Shown: positions 26,624 through 36,750 of the stretch, one piece after another
Layout: each line of letters starts with the position of its first letter
Numbering within the stretch: position 1 is the stretch's first letter
From: Sphingomonas sp. R647
GTDB lineage: Bacteria; Pseudomonadota; Alphaproteobacteria; Sphingomonadales; Sphingomonadaceae
Direction: 5' to 3'
NCBI RefSeq assembly: GCF_020177055.1
Contig: NZ_JAIQXT010000001.1
Span: 124,001-188,000 of the forward strand
DNA: 64,000 nucleotides
Notes under the pieces: model-generated
What the model was told of the DNA's origin: nothing
The model's input: the letters and a program-made list of their open reading frames with translations, nothing else
Databases searched by the model: none
Program-made: the position numbers and the translations under genes

Positions 26624-27523
26624 TTAGGCTAATGCGCGAGCGAACTTTCCTGGCGGATATCCCAGGCGTCTACGAAACGCCGTGCTGAACGCGCTGGCTG
26701 ATTCATAGCCGATTTCTTCTGCGATCCGATCATGCGTCTTGTTACCACGAGCCAGCGCATCCTTGGCGATCGCCATGCGCCAGCGTGCCAGATACTCGAT
26801 TGGAGCACATCCCAGCACCTCGCCGAACCGGGCCGAGAAGGCAGAGCGGGACATGCCCGCAATGCGCGCCAGTCCCGCCACCGTCCATCTGGCGCTGACA
26901 TCGGAATGGATCGCCTGCAGCACGCGCGCGATCACCGGGTCCTGCATGCCGCTCAACAGGCCTGCCGTAACCGCATCGGTGGCAAAGGCGCGCCAGCGGA
27001 GCGCCTCGACCAGCAAGGCCTCCAGCATGCGCTGAATGATCAGCTCTTTGCCGGGATAGTCGGTAGCGCACTCCTCGGCCAGCAGACCGATAAAGCGTCC
27101 AAACCGCGTCGAGCGCCCCTCTGAGGCCGGGATATGGATACGCGAGGGTAGAAGCGACATCAGCAACGGGCGGTTGACCCGCTCGAAGTCGAAGCTTCCA
27201 CCCAGCGCCGCAAATTGCGGCGCACCATCGGGGTCGCCGTGCCGGACGGCATCGGCACGTGGCGTTGCCCGCGTACCGCGACGATGAGGCTCGCTCCCCA
27301 GCGAGAAGGCGGGCGTTGTCGGCAATAGCAGAAAATCACCCTGAGCGAGGCGCAGCGGGTCTTCGCCGTCAAGGGTCAGCCACGCCTCTCCCGTGATGAT
27401 GAACGTAAAGCCCGGCGCGTCATATGCGTCATAGGCGACAGCCCAATGCCCGCGTCCCGAAATGGGCTTCGACACTGCGGCACGCGGACGCAGCAAGGTA
27501 ATAACATCACTGAGAGGATCCAT
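26624..27523 (-). CDS. AraC-family transcriptional regulator with cupin domain
   Basis: 299 residues from ATG 27523 (MDPLSDVITLLRPRA), the usual start of this group; the frame extends to 27577 without support. An N-terminal cupin_6 domain (about 1-190, FIITGEAWLTLDGEDPLRLAQGDF) is followed by two helix-turn-helix units (WTVAGLARIAGMSRSAFSARF and RIAEEIGYESASAFSTAFRR). It is divergent from an SDR gene; in many proteobacteria such regulators control the adjacent oxidoreductase. The inducer is unknown. Confidence 0.9.
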   Translation of the reverse strand: MDPLSDVITLLRPRAAVSKPISGRGHWAVAYDAYDAPGFTFIITGEAWLTLDGEDPLRLAQGDFLLLPTTPAFSLGSEPHRRGTRATPRADAVRHGDPDGAPQFAALGGSFDFERVNRPLLMSLLPSRIHIPASEGRSTRFGRFIGLLAEECATDYPGKELIIQRMLEALLVEALRWRAFATDAVTAGLLSGMQDPVIARVLQAIHSDVSARWTVAGLARIAGMSRSAFSARFGEVLGCAPIEYLARWRMAIAKDALARGNKTHDRIAEEIGYESASAFSTAFRRRLGYPPGKFARALA

Positions 27524-27557
27524 GATCCTGGACGATCTGTAAATAGGAATGGATGAT

Positions 27558-27570
27558 CGATTATATATCG
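27558..27570. promoter_or_regulatory. Inverted repeat in the AraC/SDR divergent gap
   Basis: CGAT-TATAT-ATCG is a four-base inverted repeat in an A/T-rich patch between the divergent regulator (27523) and SDR (27619) genes. It could be an operator or overlap a -10 region. The arms are short, so the call is tentative. Confidence 0.3.
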
Positions 27571-27618
27571 TATGCAAGGAGCTGTCTATCTCCAGGCCTT
27601 CAACACATGGAGACTGAC

Positions 27619-28368
27619 ATGACCAAAACCATTCTCATTACCGGGACCTCGTCGGGCTATGGCAAGGCGATCGCCGAGCATTTCCTTTCGCAGGGCTGGG
27701 ACGTGATTGCCACGATGCGGCGGCCCGAGGCGGGCGCTTTCGCTGGAGACACCCGCCGTCTGCGCGTTCTGCCGCTCGACGTCACCGACGAAGCGAGCAT
27801 TGCCGCGTTGTTTGAGACCGCTGGTCCGATCGATGTGTTGGTGAACAATGCCGGCATCGGCGCGGTTGGCGCCTTTGAGGTGACGCCGATGTCGCTGGTG
27901 CGCAAGTTGCTCGAGACCAATACGATTGGCGTGATGGCGATGTGCCAGGCGGTCATCCCACAGATGCGTGCGCGCCGTTCGGGCATTATTGTCAATGTGA
28001 CCTCGAGCGTCACGTTGGGCGCCTTTCCGCTGGCCGCAGCCTATACCGCAAGCAAGCAGGCGATCGAAGGCTTTACTGGTTCGCTTGCCCACGAGCTCGC
28101 CTATTTCGATATCTCTGTGAAGCTGGTCGAGCCCGGCTATGCGCCGACCACCAGGTTCGGCACGAACGCAATCATACCGTTCGATCAACTGCTCCCGGTG
28201 GAGTATGCCGACTTCGCCAGGCCAATCATGGAAGCCTTTGCCAAGCCGGCGCTGACGACCCGCGAGCTCGACGTGGCCAAGGGCGTCTGGAATGCTGTGC
28301 ACGATTCAGAAGCACGGCTCAGGTTTCCCGCAGGGCCTGACGCTGTGGCGCTCGCGAAAGGGCGGTGA
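27619..28368 (+). CDS. Short-chain dehydrogenase/reductase
   Basis: 249 residues of the classical SDR family. The cofactor motif TGTSSGYGKAIA is at the start, NNAG at about 80, and the active-site YTASK follows a serine (NVTSSVTLG). ATG 27619 has GGAG close upstream and starts directly before the first beta strand, so the longer frame from 27553 is rejected. It is divergent from the AraC-type regulator, which probably controls it. The substrate cannot be predicted. Confidence 0.9.
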   Translation: MTKTILITGTSSGYGKAIAEHFLSQGWDVIATMRRPEAGAFAGDTRRLRVLPLDVTDEASIAALFETAGPIDVLVNNAGIGAVGAFEVTPMSLVRKLLETNTIGVMAMCQAVIPQMRARRSGIIVNVTSSVTLGAFPLAAAYTASKQAIEGFTGSLAHELAYFDISVKLVEPGYAPTTRFGTNAIIPFDQLLPVEYADFARPIMEAFAKPALTTRELDVAKGVWNAVHDSEARLRFPAGPDAVALAKGR

Positions 28369-28853
28369 GGGCTGGCCTCGGCTCAGGGGGCACGAAATCA
28401 TTCTTCCGTGCCCGTCCTGTCCGCAACGTCCGCTCTCAGATCAATCGCGCAGCGGGTTGCACGTCTATGGTGACGCGCAGCCGCTTGCGCAGCTGAACGG
28501 CCCCTCGCGCACAATCGGCGCGTCGAATCAAACTGCTTGCTGGTGCTCAAAGCGCTCCCGAGCCGCCTCGGCACAATCCGCCGCTGTGCACGGCGCCTTG
28601 ATCACGCTCGTTCCGGCGGGCAGCGCGCCGCCTGTGTGGAGGCAGCCATGTCGCTGTTGCGGCGCGGCAGGTCGCCAAGGGCCTTAGGCAACGCTCGCAC
28701 GTGGGCCCGAAGCGGTTTCTGGCTCTGTCAGGCCCTGTGCGGGTCCGGTGGGGGCAATGGGGAGGTGTGTCGCACGATCGAGGAAGCTGCTTAATCGCGC
28801 CAACCCTCAAATTGCTGCAAAAGAAGGGCGGAGAACTCGATGCCGTGCGTCTA
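28369..28853. other. 485-base gap, no gene recognised
   Basis: Lies between the SDR gene and the second ECF sigma gene. Several frames of 60-130 codons cross it on both strands without family resemblance. A minus-strand frame ending near 28544 has coding-like composition but no domain could be named. The promoter for the sigma operon should be at the right end. Confidence 0.4.
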
Positions 28854-29393
28854 ATGGCCCACGGGATAGCGATGAGAGGTTGTGTGGCCGCTGCGTATGG
28901 AAAGGATGTGGTTGAGCTCAGCCGGGAACTTCGTCCTGCGCTGATGGCGTTCTTTCTGCGGCGCGTGCACGATCATGCCGAGGCCGAGGACCTGACGCAG
29001 GAAGTGTTCTCGCGGATCGCGGCCCAGCCGGACGTGGCGATGCGGTCGGGCAGCGCCTACCTGTTTCAGGTTGCAGCGAACCTGTTGCGCGATCGCGCGC
29101 GGCGTCAGCAAGTGCGGCGCAACTACCGTGAAACCCTCGGGCAGATCGACGGCGAGGCGATCGAACTGATCGATCCGTTCCGCGTCACCGCAGCGCGCGG
29201 CTCGATCGCGATGCTGCGCACTGCGCTGGATGAACTCGATCCGACGACATCGGCGATTTTCGTTCTGTATCGACTGGAATATATGAGCAAGGACGTGATC
29301 GCGGAGAGGTTCGGGATTAGCGTGCGAACCGTCGAGAAGCACTTGGCCAAGGCATTGGCGCGGCTGACGATACAGATGGGGGATGCACTTTGA
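28854..29393 (+). CDS. FecI-like ECF sigma factor
   Basis: 179 residues from ATG 28854; ATG 28872 is an alternative. Region 2 reads FFLRRVHDHAEAEDLTQEVFSRI and region 4 LDELDPTTSAIFVLYRLEYMSKDVIAERFGISVRTVEKHL. It is coupled to a FecR-type gene by a four-base overlap and precedes a TonB receptor with STN domain, so it belongs to a surface-signalling relay. The longer frame to 28701 reads through unrelated sequence and is not used. Confidence 0.9.
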   Translation: MAHGIAMRGCVAAAYGKDVVELSRELRPALMAFFLRRVHDHAEAEDLTQEVFSRIAAQPDVAMRSGSAYLFQVAANLLRDRARRQQVRRNYRETLGQIDGEAIELIDPFRVTAARGSIAMLRTALDELDPTTSAIFVLYRLEYMSKDVIAERFGISVRTVEKHLAKALARLTIQMGDAL

Positions 29394-30415
29394 GCCCGCG
29401 CGGACCTTCGCCCGAACGGTTCGAAGCCGCTGCGGTGTGGTGCCTGGCGTTGGCGGAAGGGCCATTGTCGGATGAGCGGCAGCGCGCGTTTGACGAATGG
29501 TTGGCCGCTAACCCCGACAACCTGACCGCATTCGAGCGGTCAACGGTTCTTTGGCAGCAGATGGGCGCGGCAGCGTCTTCACCCGAGCTGGCGGACGCGC
29601 GTCAGCGCGCGCTGGCAACATTCCGCCGCCGCAACCAGTGGCGCTGGGCACGGCAACCGGTTGCCGGTCGGGTGATCACAGCTGCACTTGCGATGCTGAT
29701 TGCACTGAGCGGCATCGGGTGGTGGTGGCAGAGCGTTCCGGAAATCTACCGAACCGGCGTTGGCGAGCGCCGCGTGGTGATGCTTGACGACGGATCGCGC
29801 GCGTCGCTGGATGCAGCAACCGAAGTGGATGTGCGGATGCGTGGCGACCAGCGCGAGCTGCACCTGGTAGCCGGGCGGGCCAAGTTCGACGTCGCAAAGG
29901 ACCCCTTGAAGCCGTTCAGCGTGCGGGTAGGGGACAAGCTGGTCGTGGCCACGGGTACGTCTTTCAGCGTGGAGATCGTAGGCGGCAAGCTCCGCGTCAT
30001 TCTTTATGAAGGCAGGGTCGTCGTGCTCGACCGTCCGATGGGGGCGGAGTTTCCCGTCGCGGTGGCGCCCGCGTCGCGCGATGTCGATGAACTGATGGCC
30101 TTGACCCCGGGTCGCGAGTTGGTGGTGGACATCGCGGGTCGGTCGAAATCGCGTTTGACCAGGGCGGACCCGGTCCGCTCACTGTCCTGGGAGGGGGGGC
30201 AGCTGGTGTTCGAGGATGAACCGCTGAGCCTCGCCGTAAACCGGATCAACCGATACTCGACGCGACGCATCGTGCTCAAGGGCGCAACCGGCTGGATGCG
30301 CGTGAACGGGGTATTCAACACCGGTGATGTCGAGGCCTTTGCTACCGGGGTCGAGGAAACGTTGCCCGTGCGCGTCATTCGCGAACGCGATGTCGTGACG
30401 ATCACACCGCAATAG
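29390..30415 (+). CDS. FecR-type transmembrane anti-sigma regulator
   Basis: 341 residues. DUF4880 domain at the N-terminus (FEAAAVWCLALAEGPLSDERQ, DEWLAANPDNLTAFERSTVLW), membrane helix about 90-110 (AALAMLIALSGIGWWW), FecR domain (VVMLDDGSRASLDAATEVDV) and a C-terminal DUF4974/STN-like part (VNRINRYSTRRIVLKGAT). The likely start is TTG 29390, overlapping the sigma stop (TTGA). It should restrain the sigma factor encoded upstream until the receptor downstream signals. Confidence 0.9.
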   Translation: MSPRGPSPERFEAAAVWCLALAEGPLSDERQRAFDEWLAANPDNLTAFERSTVLWQQMGAAASSPELADARQRALATFRRRNQWRWARQPVAGRVITAALAMLIALSGIGWWWQSVPEIYRTGVGERRVVMLDDGSRASLDAATEVDVRMRGDQRELHLVAGRAKFDVAKDPLKPFSVRVGDKLVVATGTSFSVEIVGGKLRVILYEGRVVVLDRPMGAEFPVAVAPASRDVDELMALTPGRELVVDIAGRSKSRLTRADPVRSLSWEGGQLVFEDEPLSLAVNRINRYSTRRIVLKGATGWMRVNGVFNTGDVEAFATGVEETLPVRVIRERDVVTITPQ

Positions 30416-30527
30416 CGCTGCGTTTTTTGGCCCGTTCGCTTTTCTTGGATTGGCCCGGGCGGGAATTCCAGCATGGCGCGTCTTATCCCCCCAGGCGCAC
30501 CACGATGCCGGTTCAGGGGGACTTGCA

Positions 30528-33515
30528 ATGACCATGACACGCACCATCAAGCCGGCAATCTGCTCGATTGCGGCGATCGCGCTGGCTCTGCCTGTGGCAG
30601 CGGTCGCGCAGGTTCAGACCTATAGCTTCAACATTCCCGCGCAGGATCTGGCTTCCGCGTTGCGACAGTTTGCGCAAACCTCTCGGCAGCAGGTTTCCTT
30701 CAGCGGCGTGACCGTGCGGGGACTCCGCAGTGTGCCCTTGCATGGCGCGTACAGTGTCGATGGAGGGTTGGGTATTCTGCTGCGCGGCAGCGGCCTGACC
30801 GTTCGCCGCGCGGGGCGGGTTCTGGTGATCCAGAAGGCAGATGCAACTATCTCGCCCGTGTCGACGCAGCCCTCGGGCGGGCGTACGCCGGGTGACACGG
30901 CCCAACAACAGGAGGCGGCGAGCGAGGCCGAAATCCGCGATACCGAGATCGTCATCTCGGGCTCACGCATCGACCGTCCGGGATTTGAATCTCCCACCCC
31001 GCTTACCCGCGTCAGTGCCCAGGAGTTGAGCGTCGCAAGTCGCGCCAATGTCGGTGCAGCGCTTGCGGACTTGCCGCAGTTCAAGGCGGGGCAGTCGCCC
31101 CAGACCTCGGGCACCAACGCCCAGGCCGGGCGGATGCCGGTGGACTTGCGCGGCTTGGGCGCGGCGCGCACGCTGGTCCTGCTCGACGGACGCCGGTTTG
31201 CGAGTGATAATGATCTCAGCACCATTCCCTCGGTGCTGGTGAAGGATGTCGACATCGTGACCGGCGGCGCATCGGCCGCCTGGGGTTCGGGCGCGGTTGC
31301 TGGCGTGGTCAACGTTCTGCTCGACCATGACTTTGACGGGGTGAAGCTCGGCGCGGAAGCCGGCATCTCCACCTATGGCGATGCGGGGCAGCGTCGACTG
31401 GAAGCCGCGTTCGGGACCGAATTCGACGGCGGTCGTGGTCACTTCATGGTCGGTGGCGAATATCTCGAAAATGACGGCCTGATGACCAAGACGGCGCGCG
31501 AGAATACCGGCCGCTGGGTGCTGCTCACTCAAAATGGCGCGTCCACGCTTACGCCCAATGTCGGCTACGCCAACGCCTTTATCGGCGGGATCATCACGTC
31601 CGGCGTGCTCAAGGACAGGGGGTTCAATCCCGACGGCAGCCTGCGCACCCCCTCGCTCGGTGTCGCCATCGGCGCCAATATGATCGGCGGTGAATCGCCC
31701 TCTGACGACAATTACAGCCCGCTCGCCACGCCGCAGAAGCGGATCGCCGCGCTCGCCAATGTCTCCTACGAAGTCTTCGACAATGCAACGCTGACGGTCG
31801 AGGGGCGCTATTCGCGCTATTGGGGCAATTATACGTGGTTTGGTGACCATAACCGCGGCAACATCACGATCCAGCGGGACAACGCATTCCTGCGTCCCGA
31901 AATTCGCGCGCAGCTCGATGCTGCGGGCCAGACGAGCTTTACGATGGGCCGGTATAATTCGGACCTGTCGTACACCTCGATCGACGTCGCACGTGAGGCG
32001 TATCAGGGCACGATCGCGCTGGATGGCAGCTTGGGCGGTGGCAAGTGGCGCTACGGCGCCTATTACAGCTATGGCGAATACCGCAACGACATCGACACGC
32101 CCGGCTTCCGCAAGACGGTTGAATTTGCCAATGCGGTTGACTCGGTGATCGGGCCGGGCGGAACGCCCGTCTGCCGGATCGCGCTGACCAATCCCGCGAC
32201 CAGTTGCGTGCCGCTGAATCTGTTCGGCGAAGGCGCGCCGTCGGCCGCCGCCATCGCCTATGTCACGGGTACGCCGAGCCTGCGTTCCACCACGCGGATG
32301 CACACGGTCGGCGCCGACTTGCGCGGCGAGCCGATCGAGCTGCCCGCGGGGCCGGTGTCGATCGCCGTGGGCGTGGAAGGCCGTTGGGAATCGATCGACT
32401 CGTTCGCCGGCGCATTGGACCGCCAGCGCGCATTCGCGACATTCCAGTTCGGCGACCTGTCCGGCAAGGATTCGGTCAAGGAAGCATTCGGCGAGGTCGT
32501 GATCCCGATCCTCAAGAACGTGCCCTTGTTCAACAAGCTCGAGTTCAATGGCGCCGCCCGTTATTCGGACTATCGCAACAGCGGCGGCATCTGGTCGTGG
32601 AAGCTGGGCGCCACGAACGAATTCCTGCCCGGCGTAATCGGCCGCGTGACGCGCTCGCGCGATATTCGGGCGCCCGGCCTGAGCGACCTCTACACCACCC
32701 GGACGCAGAGCTATGTCGGCGTGGTCGATGTAAATCCGGTGACGGGCGTAAGCCAGAGCGTGACCGCGCAGGTCATTGGTGGCGGAAACGCCAATCTGCT
32801 GCCCGAGGCGGCTGACACCTGGACGGCGGGCATTACCACCTCGCCGCTGCGCGGCCTGACCGCGTCGCTCGATTACTTCGACATCACGATCAATGGCGTG
32901 ATTGCGTCGGTGGGGGCCCAGGACGTGATCAATCGCTGCCGTGCCGGAAACCAGGATTTGTGCGCGCGCATCAGCCGCGATGCCGGCGGAAACCTGATCG
33001 AGGTGCGGGCGGTCCCGGCCAACCTTCAGCAATACCAGACCAACGGCGTCGACGGCGACATCGCCTACACCACCGCGCTGGGCGGCGATCCGGGCAAAAG
33101 GCTAAGCTTTCGGCTCGTCGGCACATGGGTAAACAGCCTCACGATCGATGACGGCATTACCTCGCTCGAATATGTGAAGAACACCAGCTACGCCTTCGTC
33201 ACCGGCATGCCCGATTGGCGGATCAACGGCAGCATCGGCTATGCCGACAACGGCTTCAACGCCGTGGTGCGCGGTCGCTATATCGCCCCGGGCTATTACA
33301 ACCGGAACCAGAACATCACGAACAACCAGGTTCCAGCCTATGCCTATGTCGATCTGCAGTTGAGCCAGACGATCAAGGCGGGCGGGCGCGAGCTGGATAT
33401 CTACGCCAACGTGTCGAACCTGCTCGACAAGGATCCGCCGATCGCCTCACTGTTTTCGCCCTTCTACGATACGGTGGGCCGGTTCGTCACGGTCGGCGCC
33501 CGTATCCGGCTTTAA
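30528..33515 (+). CDS. TonB-dependent receptor with STN domain
   Basis: 995 residues from ATG 30528; earlier in-frame codons to 30450 precede the signal peptide and are rejected. Signal peptide, STN domain (about 30-105, YSFNIPAQDLASALRQFAQ), TonB-box region (EIVISGSRIDRPGF), plug (LRGLGAARTLVLLDGRRF, VVNVLLDHDFDG) and barrel ending in GARIRL. The receptor follows the ECF sigma/FecR pair and is followed after 13 bases by a TolB-propeller amidohydrolase and then an amidase. The set therefore looks like import and hydrolysis of an amide or peptide (inference). Confidence 0.92.
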   Translation: MTMTRTIKPAICSIAAIALALPVAAVAQVQTYSFNIPAQDLASALRQFAQTSRQQVSFSGVTVRGLRSVPLHGAYSVDGGLGILLRGSGLTVRRAGRVLVIQKADATISPVSTQPSGGRTPGDTAQQQEAASEAEIRDTEIVISGSRIDRPGFESPTPLTRVSAQELSVASRANVGAALADLPQFKAGQSPQTSGTNAQAGRMPVDLRGLGAARTLVLLDGRRFASDNDLSTIPSVLVKDVDIVTGGASAAWGSGAVAGVVNVLLDHDFDGVKLGAEAGISTYGDAGQRRLEAAFGTEFDGGRGHFMVGGEYLENDGLMTKTARENTGRWVLLTQNGASTLTPNVGYANAFIGGIITSGVLKDRGFNPDGSLRTPSLGVAIGANMIGGESPSDDNYSPLATPQKRIAALANVSYEVFDNATLTVEGRYSRYWGNYTWFGDHNRGNITIQRDNAFLRPEIRAQLDAAGQTSFTMGRYNSDLSYTSIDVAREAYQGTIALDGSLGGGKWRYGAYYSYGEYRNDIDTPGFRKTVEFANAVDSVIGPGGTPVCRIALTNPATSCVPLNLFGEGAPSAAAIAYVTGTPSLRSTTRMHTVGADLRGEPIELPAGPVSIAVGVEGRWESIDSFAGALDRQRAFATFQFGDLSGKDSVKEAFGEVVIPILKNVPLFNKLEFNGAARYSDYRNSGGIWSWKLGATNEFLPGVIGRVTRSRDIRAPGLSDLYTTRTQSYVGVVDVNPVTGVSQSVTAQVIGGGNANLLPEAADTWTAGITTSPLRGLTASLDYFDITINGVIASVGAQDVINRCRAGNQDLCARISRDAGGNLIEVRAVPANLQQYQTNGVDGDIAYTTALGGDPGKRLSFRLVGTWVNSLTIDDGITSLEYVKNTSYAFVTGMPDWRINGSIGYADNGFNAVVRGRYIAPGYYNRNQNITNNQVPAYAYVDLQLSQTIKAGGRELDIYANVSNLLDKDPPIASLFSPFYDTVGRFVTVGARIRL

Positions 33516-33528
33516 GGGGGCCAGAGCG

Positions 33529-36500
33529 ATGAAGCGCCGTTTGTGGATTTACACGGCCATCGCCGGGATGGCGGCCGCCGCCGCCGCCCCGGGCATGGTC
33601 CAGGGGCAGCCGGTCGAGCGACTGCAGTTCGAAGCACGCGAGGCGACATGGATGGCGCCGGATGTGTCGCCCGACGGGCGCACGATCCTGTTCGACGTGC
33701 TCGGCGACATCTATGCGCTCGACGCCGCCGGCGGTGCGGCGCGGCCGCTGCTGACCGGCGATGCGCTCGAGACCCAGCCGGTGTTTTCACCCGATGGCCG
33801 GCAGATCGCCTTTATTTCCGACAAGTCGGGGGCGGCAAATCTGTGGGTAGCCAATGCCGACGGGAGCAACGCGCGCAGATTGTCGAGCGACACCGATCCG
33901 GCGATCTATTCCTCGCCAGCCTGGTCGCCGGACGGACGCTTCATCTATGTCTCGCGCACGGTCCACAATATTCTGGCGTTCGAACTCTATGCCTATGGCG
34001 CGCAGGGCGGATCGGGGATCAAGGTCACGCAAGCGCGACCGACCGGAACCGAGAGCCATGCCGACCGCGTCAATACGTTGGGCGCGGTGGCGTCGCCCGA
34101 GGGAAGCTATCTCTATTACGCGCGCAAGATCGGCGGGTTGTGGTCGGACAAAGTGTTACCGCATTGGGAGATCGTGCGGCGCACGCTCGCGACCGGAGTG
34201 GAGGACCGCATCATTACCTCGCCTGGCGCGGCAATGCGGCCTGCTTTGTCACATGACGGCAAGCAGATCGTTTATGCCAGTCGCTCGGGCGCACAGACCG
34301 GATTGCGCATCCGCGACCTCGTTACCGGAGCGGATCGCTGGCTGAGCTTTCCGATTGATCCGGACAGCCAGATGGGCGGTTACTATAACGACCTCGTCCC
34401 GCGCGTCGCGTTTCTGCCTGGCGACAAGGAAGTTCTGACAGCGATCGATGGCAGATTGACGCGCATCCGCGTCGCCGATGGTGTGCGAACGGCAGTGCCG
34501 TTCACGGCGCCAGTCGATCTTGCGGTGCGCCCGAACACGCGGGTCGAGGTGCCGGACGAGACCGGGCCGGTGCGGGTGCGTGTGATCCAGGCCCCGCGTC
34601 TGTCGCCGGATGGCCGGTTGATCGCGTTTGGGGCGCTCGGCACGCTCTACATACAGGATCGCGCAGGCGGCATGCCGCGTGCGGTGGCGGGCGTCGAGGG
34701 CATGGCCTTTCAGCCGGCCTGGTCGCCCGACGGCCGGACGTTGGTGTATGTGACCTGGAGCGGCGAGGGCGCTGGCGGGGGCGCGCTATGGGCGATCCCG
34801 GCATCAGGGGGCAAGCCGCGGCGGCTATCGCAGGCTCCTGCCTATTACAGCGAGCCGAGCGTATCGCCCGATGGGAAGTCGGTAGCGGTGCTGCGCGCAA
34901 CCAGTATCGAGCGCCTGCAATCTGCGTCCGACCTTCAGGCCAGTCGGCCGACCGACATCGTGCTGCTCCCGATGGCGGGCGGCGAGGGGCGGGTGGTTGC
35001 CAGCAAATCGGGCATGAAGGCGCTGTCGTTTGATGCGACGGGCGGATGGCTGCGCTATATGAGCGGGCCGTCGGTCGAGGCGGTGGCGGTGCAAAGCGGC
35101 GCGCTGCGACGCATCTTCGACCTGCGCGTGCCCAACGCCAATCGCTATTTCAACAACATCCAGACCCCGCCGGAAGATATCCGACTGAGCCCGGATGGGA
35201 CGCGGATGCTGGTCAAGGCGGCATCCCAGGCCTGGCTGCTCGACGTGCCGCCAACCTTCTCCGCCGATCCGCCAACGCTCGAGCTTGCACGGCCCGCTGT
35301 GGGCGGGGTGCGGTTGACCGATATCGGCGCCGATTATGTCGACTGGTCGCGCGATGGGAGGACCGTGATGTGGTCGCTCGGGGCGACCATACGCACGATC
35401 GATGTGGCGCAGGCGGCAGGCCTGGCAAAGGGCGTCGCCGAGAAGCAGGCGGCACGGATCGAGGCGCGGGTGGAGCTGCCGCGCGACGTGCCCCAGGGCA
35501 GTGTGGTACTGCGCGGCGGCACTGCGATCACGATGCGCGGCGACGAAACGATCGCGGGCGCCGATGTGGTAGTGACCGGCAATCGCATCATCGCGGTCGG
35601 CAAGACGGGTGAAGTGGCCGTGCCGCCCGGCGCCACGATCGTCGATGCGACCGGCAAATATCTCACGCCTGGCTTCGTCGATACGCATGCCCACTGGTTC
35701 GAACTGCCGCGCCAGGTGCTCGAGGCGAATCATTGGAGCCTGCTCGCCAATCTCGCTTATGGCGTGACCAGCGGGCTCGACGTGCAGCCATTCACCGTCG
35801 ATGTGTTCGGCTATCAGGACATGATCGACGCCGGCATCATGGTGGGGCCGCGCGCTTTCTCGACCGGACCGGGCATCTTCGTGAACAGCGAGATCAATTC
35901 GGAGGCGGAGGCCGAAGCTGTGCTGACCCGCTATCGCGACTATTATCGCACGCACAATCTGAAGGCGTATCTTGTCGGCAACCGGACGCAGCGCAAGCTG
36001 GTGGTCGAGGCATCGGGCAAGATGGGGATGATGGCGACGACCGAGGGCGCCAGCGACTTCAACCTCAATCTGACCCATGCGATCGATGGCATGGCAGGCA
36101 ATGAACATAATCTGCCGCTGACGCCGCTGCGCGAGGATGTCGTGAAGCTCTATGCATCGTCACGGATCGGATACTCGCCGACCTTCGGAGTGCTCTATGG
36201 CGGATTTGCGCCCTATGATGGCCAGGTGATCGCGGGGGCGATCGACCAGGATGCCAAGCTTGCGCGCTTCGTTCCTCCAGGCATCATCGAGGGCAAATTG
36301 CGAAACCGCGTGTGGACGCCGGCAATCGACCGGTCCTCCGCTTCGTTCGCCGCCGACGCATTGCGGATCCGCAACGCCGGCGGACTGGTCGGAATGGGCA
36401 GCCACGCGGTCATCCAGGGTCTTGGCTATCATTACGAGATGCGCGCCTATGCGCAGGGCGGCGCGACGCCCCATGAGGTGCTCCGCGCGGCGACGCTCGA

Positions 36501-36729
36501 CAGCGCCGAGGTGATCGGTCGCAAGGCGCAGATCGGCAGCCTCGCGCCGGGCAAATATGCCGACATCCTGATCCTGAGCGCAAATCCGCTGGAGGCGATC
36601 GAGAACGCGGCGGCGATCGACAAAGTGGTGAAAAACGGTCGCATCTATGACGCGGGGACGCTCACCGAACTATGGCCGCGCAAGAAGGCACTTCCGGATC
36701 GCTGGTTCACCAAGGCACGGCGCAACTGA
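33529..36729 (+). CDS. Exported TolB-like beta-propeller / amidohydrolase fusion
   Basis: 1066 residues with a signal peptide (cleaved near VQGQP). Residues about 30-640 contain repeated PD40/WD40-like blades (SPDGRTILFDVLGD, SPDGRQIAFISDKSG, SPDGRLIAFGALG, SPDGKSVAVLRAT). Residues about 660-1060 are an amidohydrolase-superfamily barrel with metal site DTHAHW, later histidines in NLTHAIDGMAGNEHN and GMGSHAVIQGLGYHYEM, and the closing GSLAPGKYADILIL. This architecture occurs in imidazolonepropionase-like exported hydrolases. It lies in the operon of a TonB receptor and an amidase, so a peptide or cyclic amide substrate in the periplasm is likely. Confidence 0.9.
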   Translation: MKRRLWIYTAIAGMAAAAAAPGMVQGQPVERLQFEAREATWMAPDVSPDGRTILFDVLGDIYALDAAGGAARPLLTGDALETQPVFSPDGRQIAFISDKSGAANLWVANADGSNARRLSSDTDPAIYSSPAWSPDGRFIYVSRTVHNILAFELYAYGAQGGSGIKVTQARPTGTESHADRVNTLGAVASPEGSYLYYARKIGGLWSDKVLPHWEIVRRTLATGVEDRIITSPGAAMRPALSHDGKQIVYASRSGAQTGLRIRDLVTGADRWLSFPIDPDSQMGGYYNDLVPRVAFLPGDKEVLTAIDGRLTRIRVADGVRTAVPFTAPVDLAVRPNTRVEVPDETGPVRVRVIQAPRLSPDGRLIAFGALGTLYIQDRAGGMPRAVAGVEGMAFQPAWSPDGRTLVYVTWSGEGAGGGALWAIPASGGKPRRLSQAPAYYSEPSVSPDGKSVAVLRATSIERLQSASDLQASRPTDIVLLPMAGGEGRVVASKSGMKALSFDATGGWLRYMSGPSVEAVAVQSGALRRIFDLRVPNANRYFNNIQTPPEDIRLSPDGTRMLVKAASQAWLLDVPPTFSADPPTLELARPAVGGVRLTDIGADYVDWSRDGRTVMWSLGATIRTIDVAQAAGLAKGVAEKQAARIEARVELPRDVPQGSVVLRGGTAITMRGDETIAGADVVVTGNRIIAVGKTGEVAVPPGATIVDATGKYLTPGFVDTHAHWFELPRQVLEANHWSLLANLAYGVTSGLDVQPFTVDVFGYQDMIDAGIMVGPRAFSTGPGIFVNSEINSEAEAEAVLTRYRDYYRTHNLKAYLVGNRTQRKLVVEASGKMGMMATTEGASDFNLNLTHAIDGMAGNEHNLPLTPLREDVVKLYASSRIGYSPTFGVLYGGFAPYDGQVIAGAIDQDAKLARFVPPGIIEGKLRNRVWTPAIDRSSASFAADALRIRNAGGLVGMGSHAVIQGLGYHYEMRAYAQGGATPHEVLRAATLDSAEVIGRKAQIGSLAPGKYADILILSANPLEAIENAAAIDKVVKNGRIYDAGTLTELWPRKKALPDRWFTKARRN

Positions 36730-36750
36730 ACGCGTGAGGATAGACGAGAG

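Noticed and set aside
30963-33032. Minus-strand open frame of 689 codons
   Set aside because: Antisense to the TonB receptor at 30528-33515, whose STN, plug and barrel are clear.
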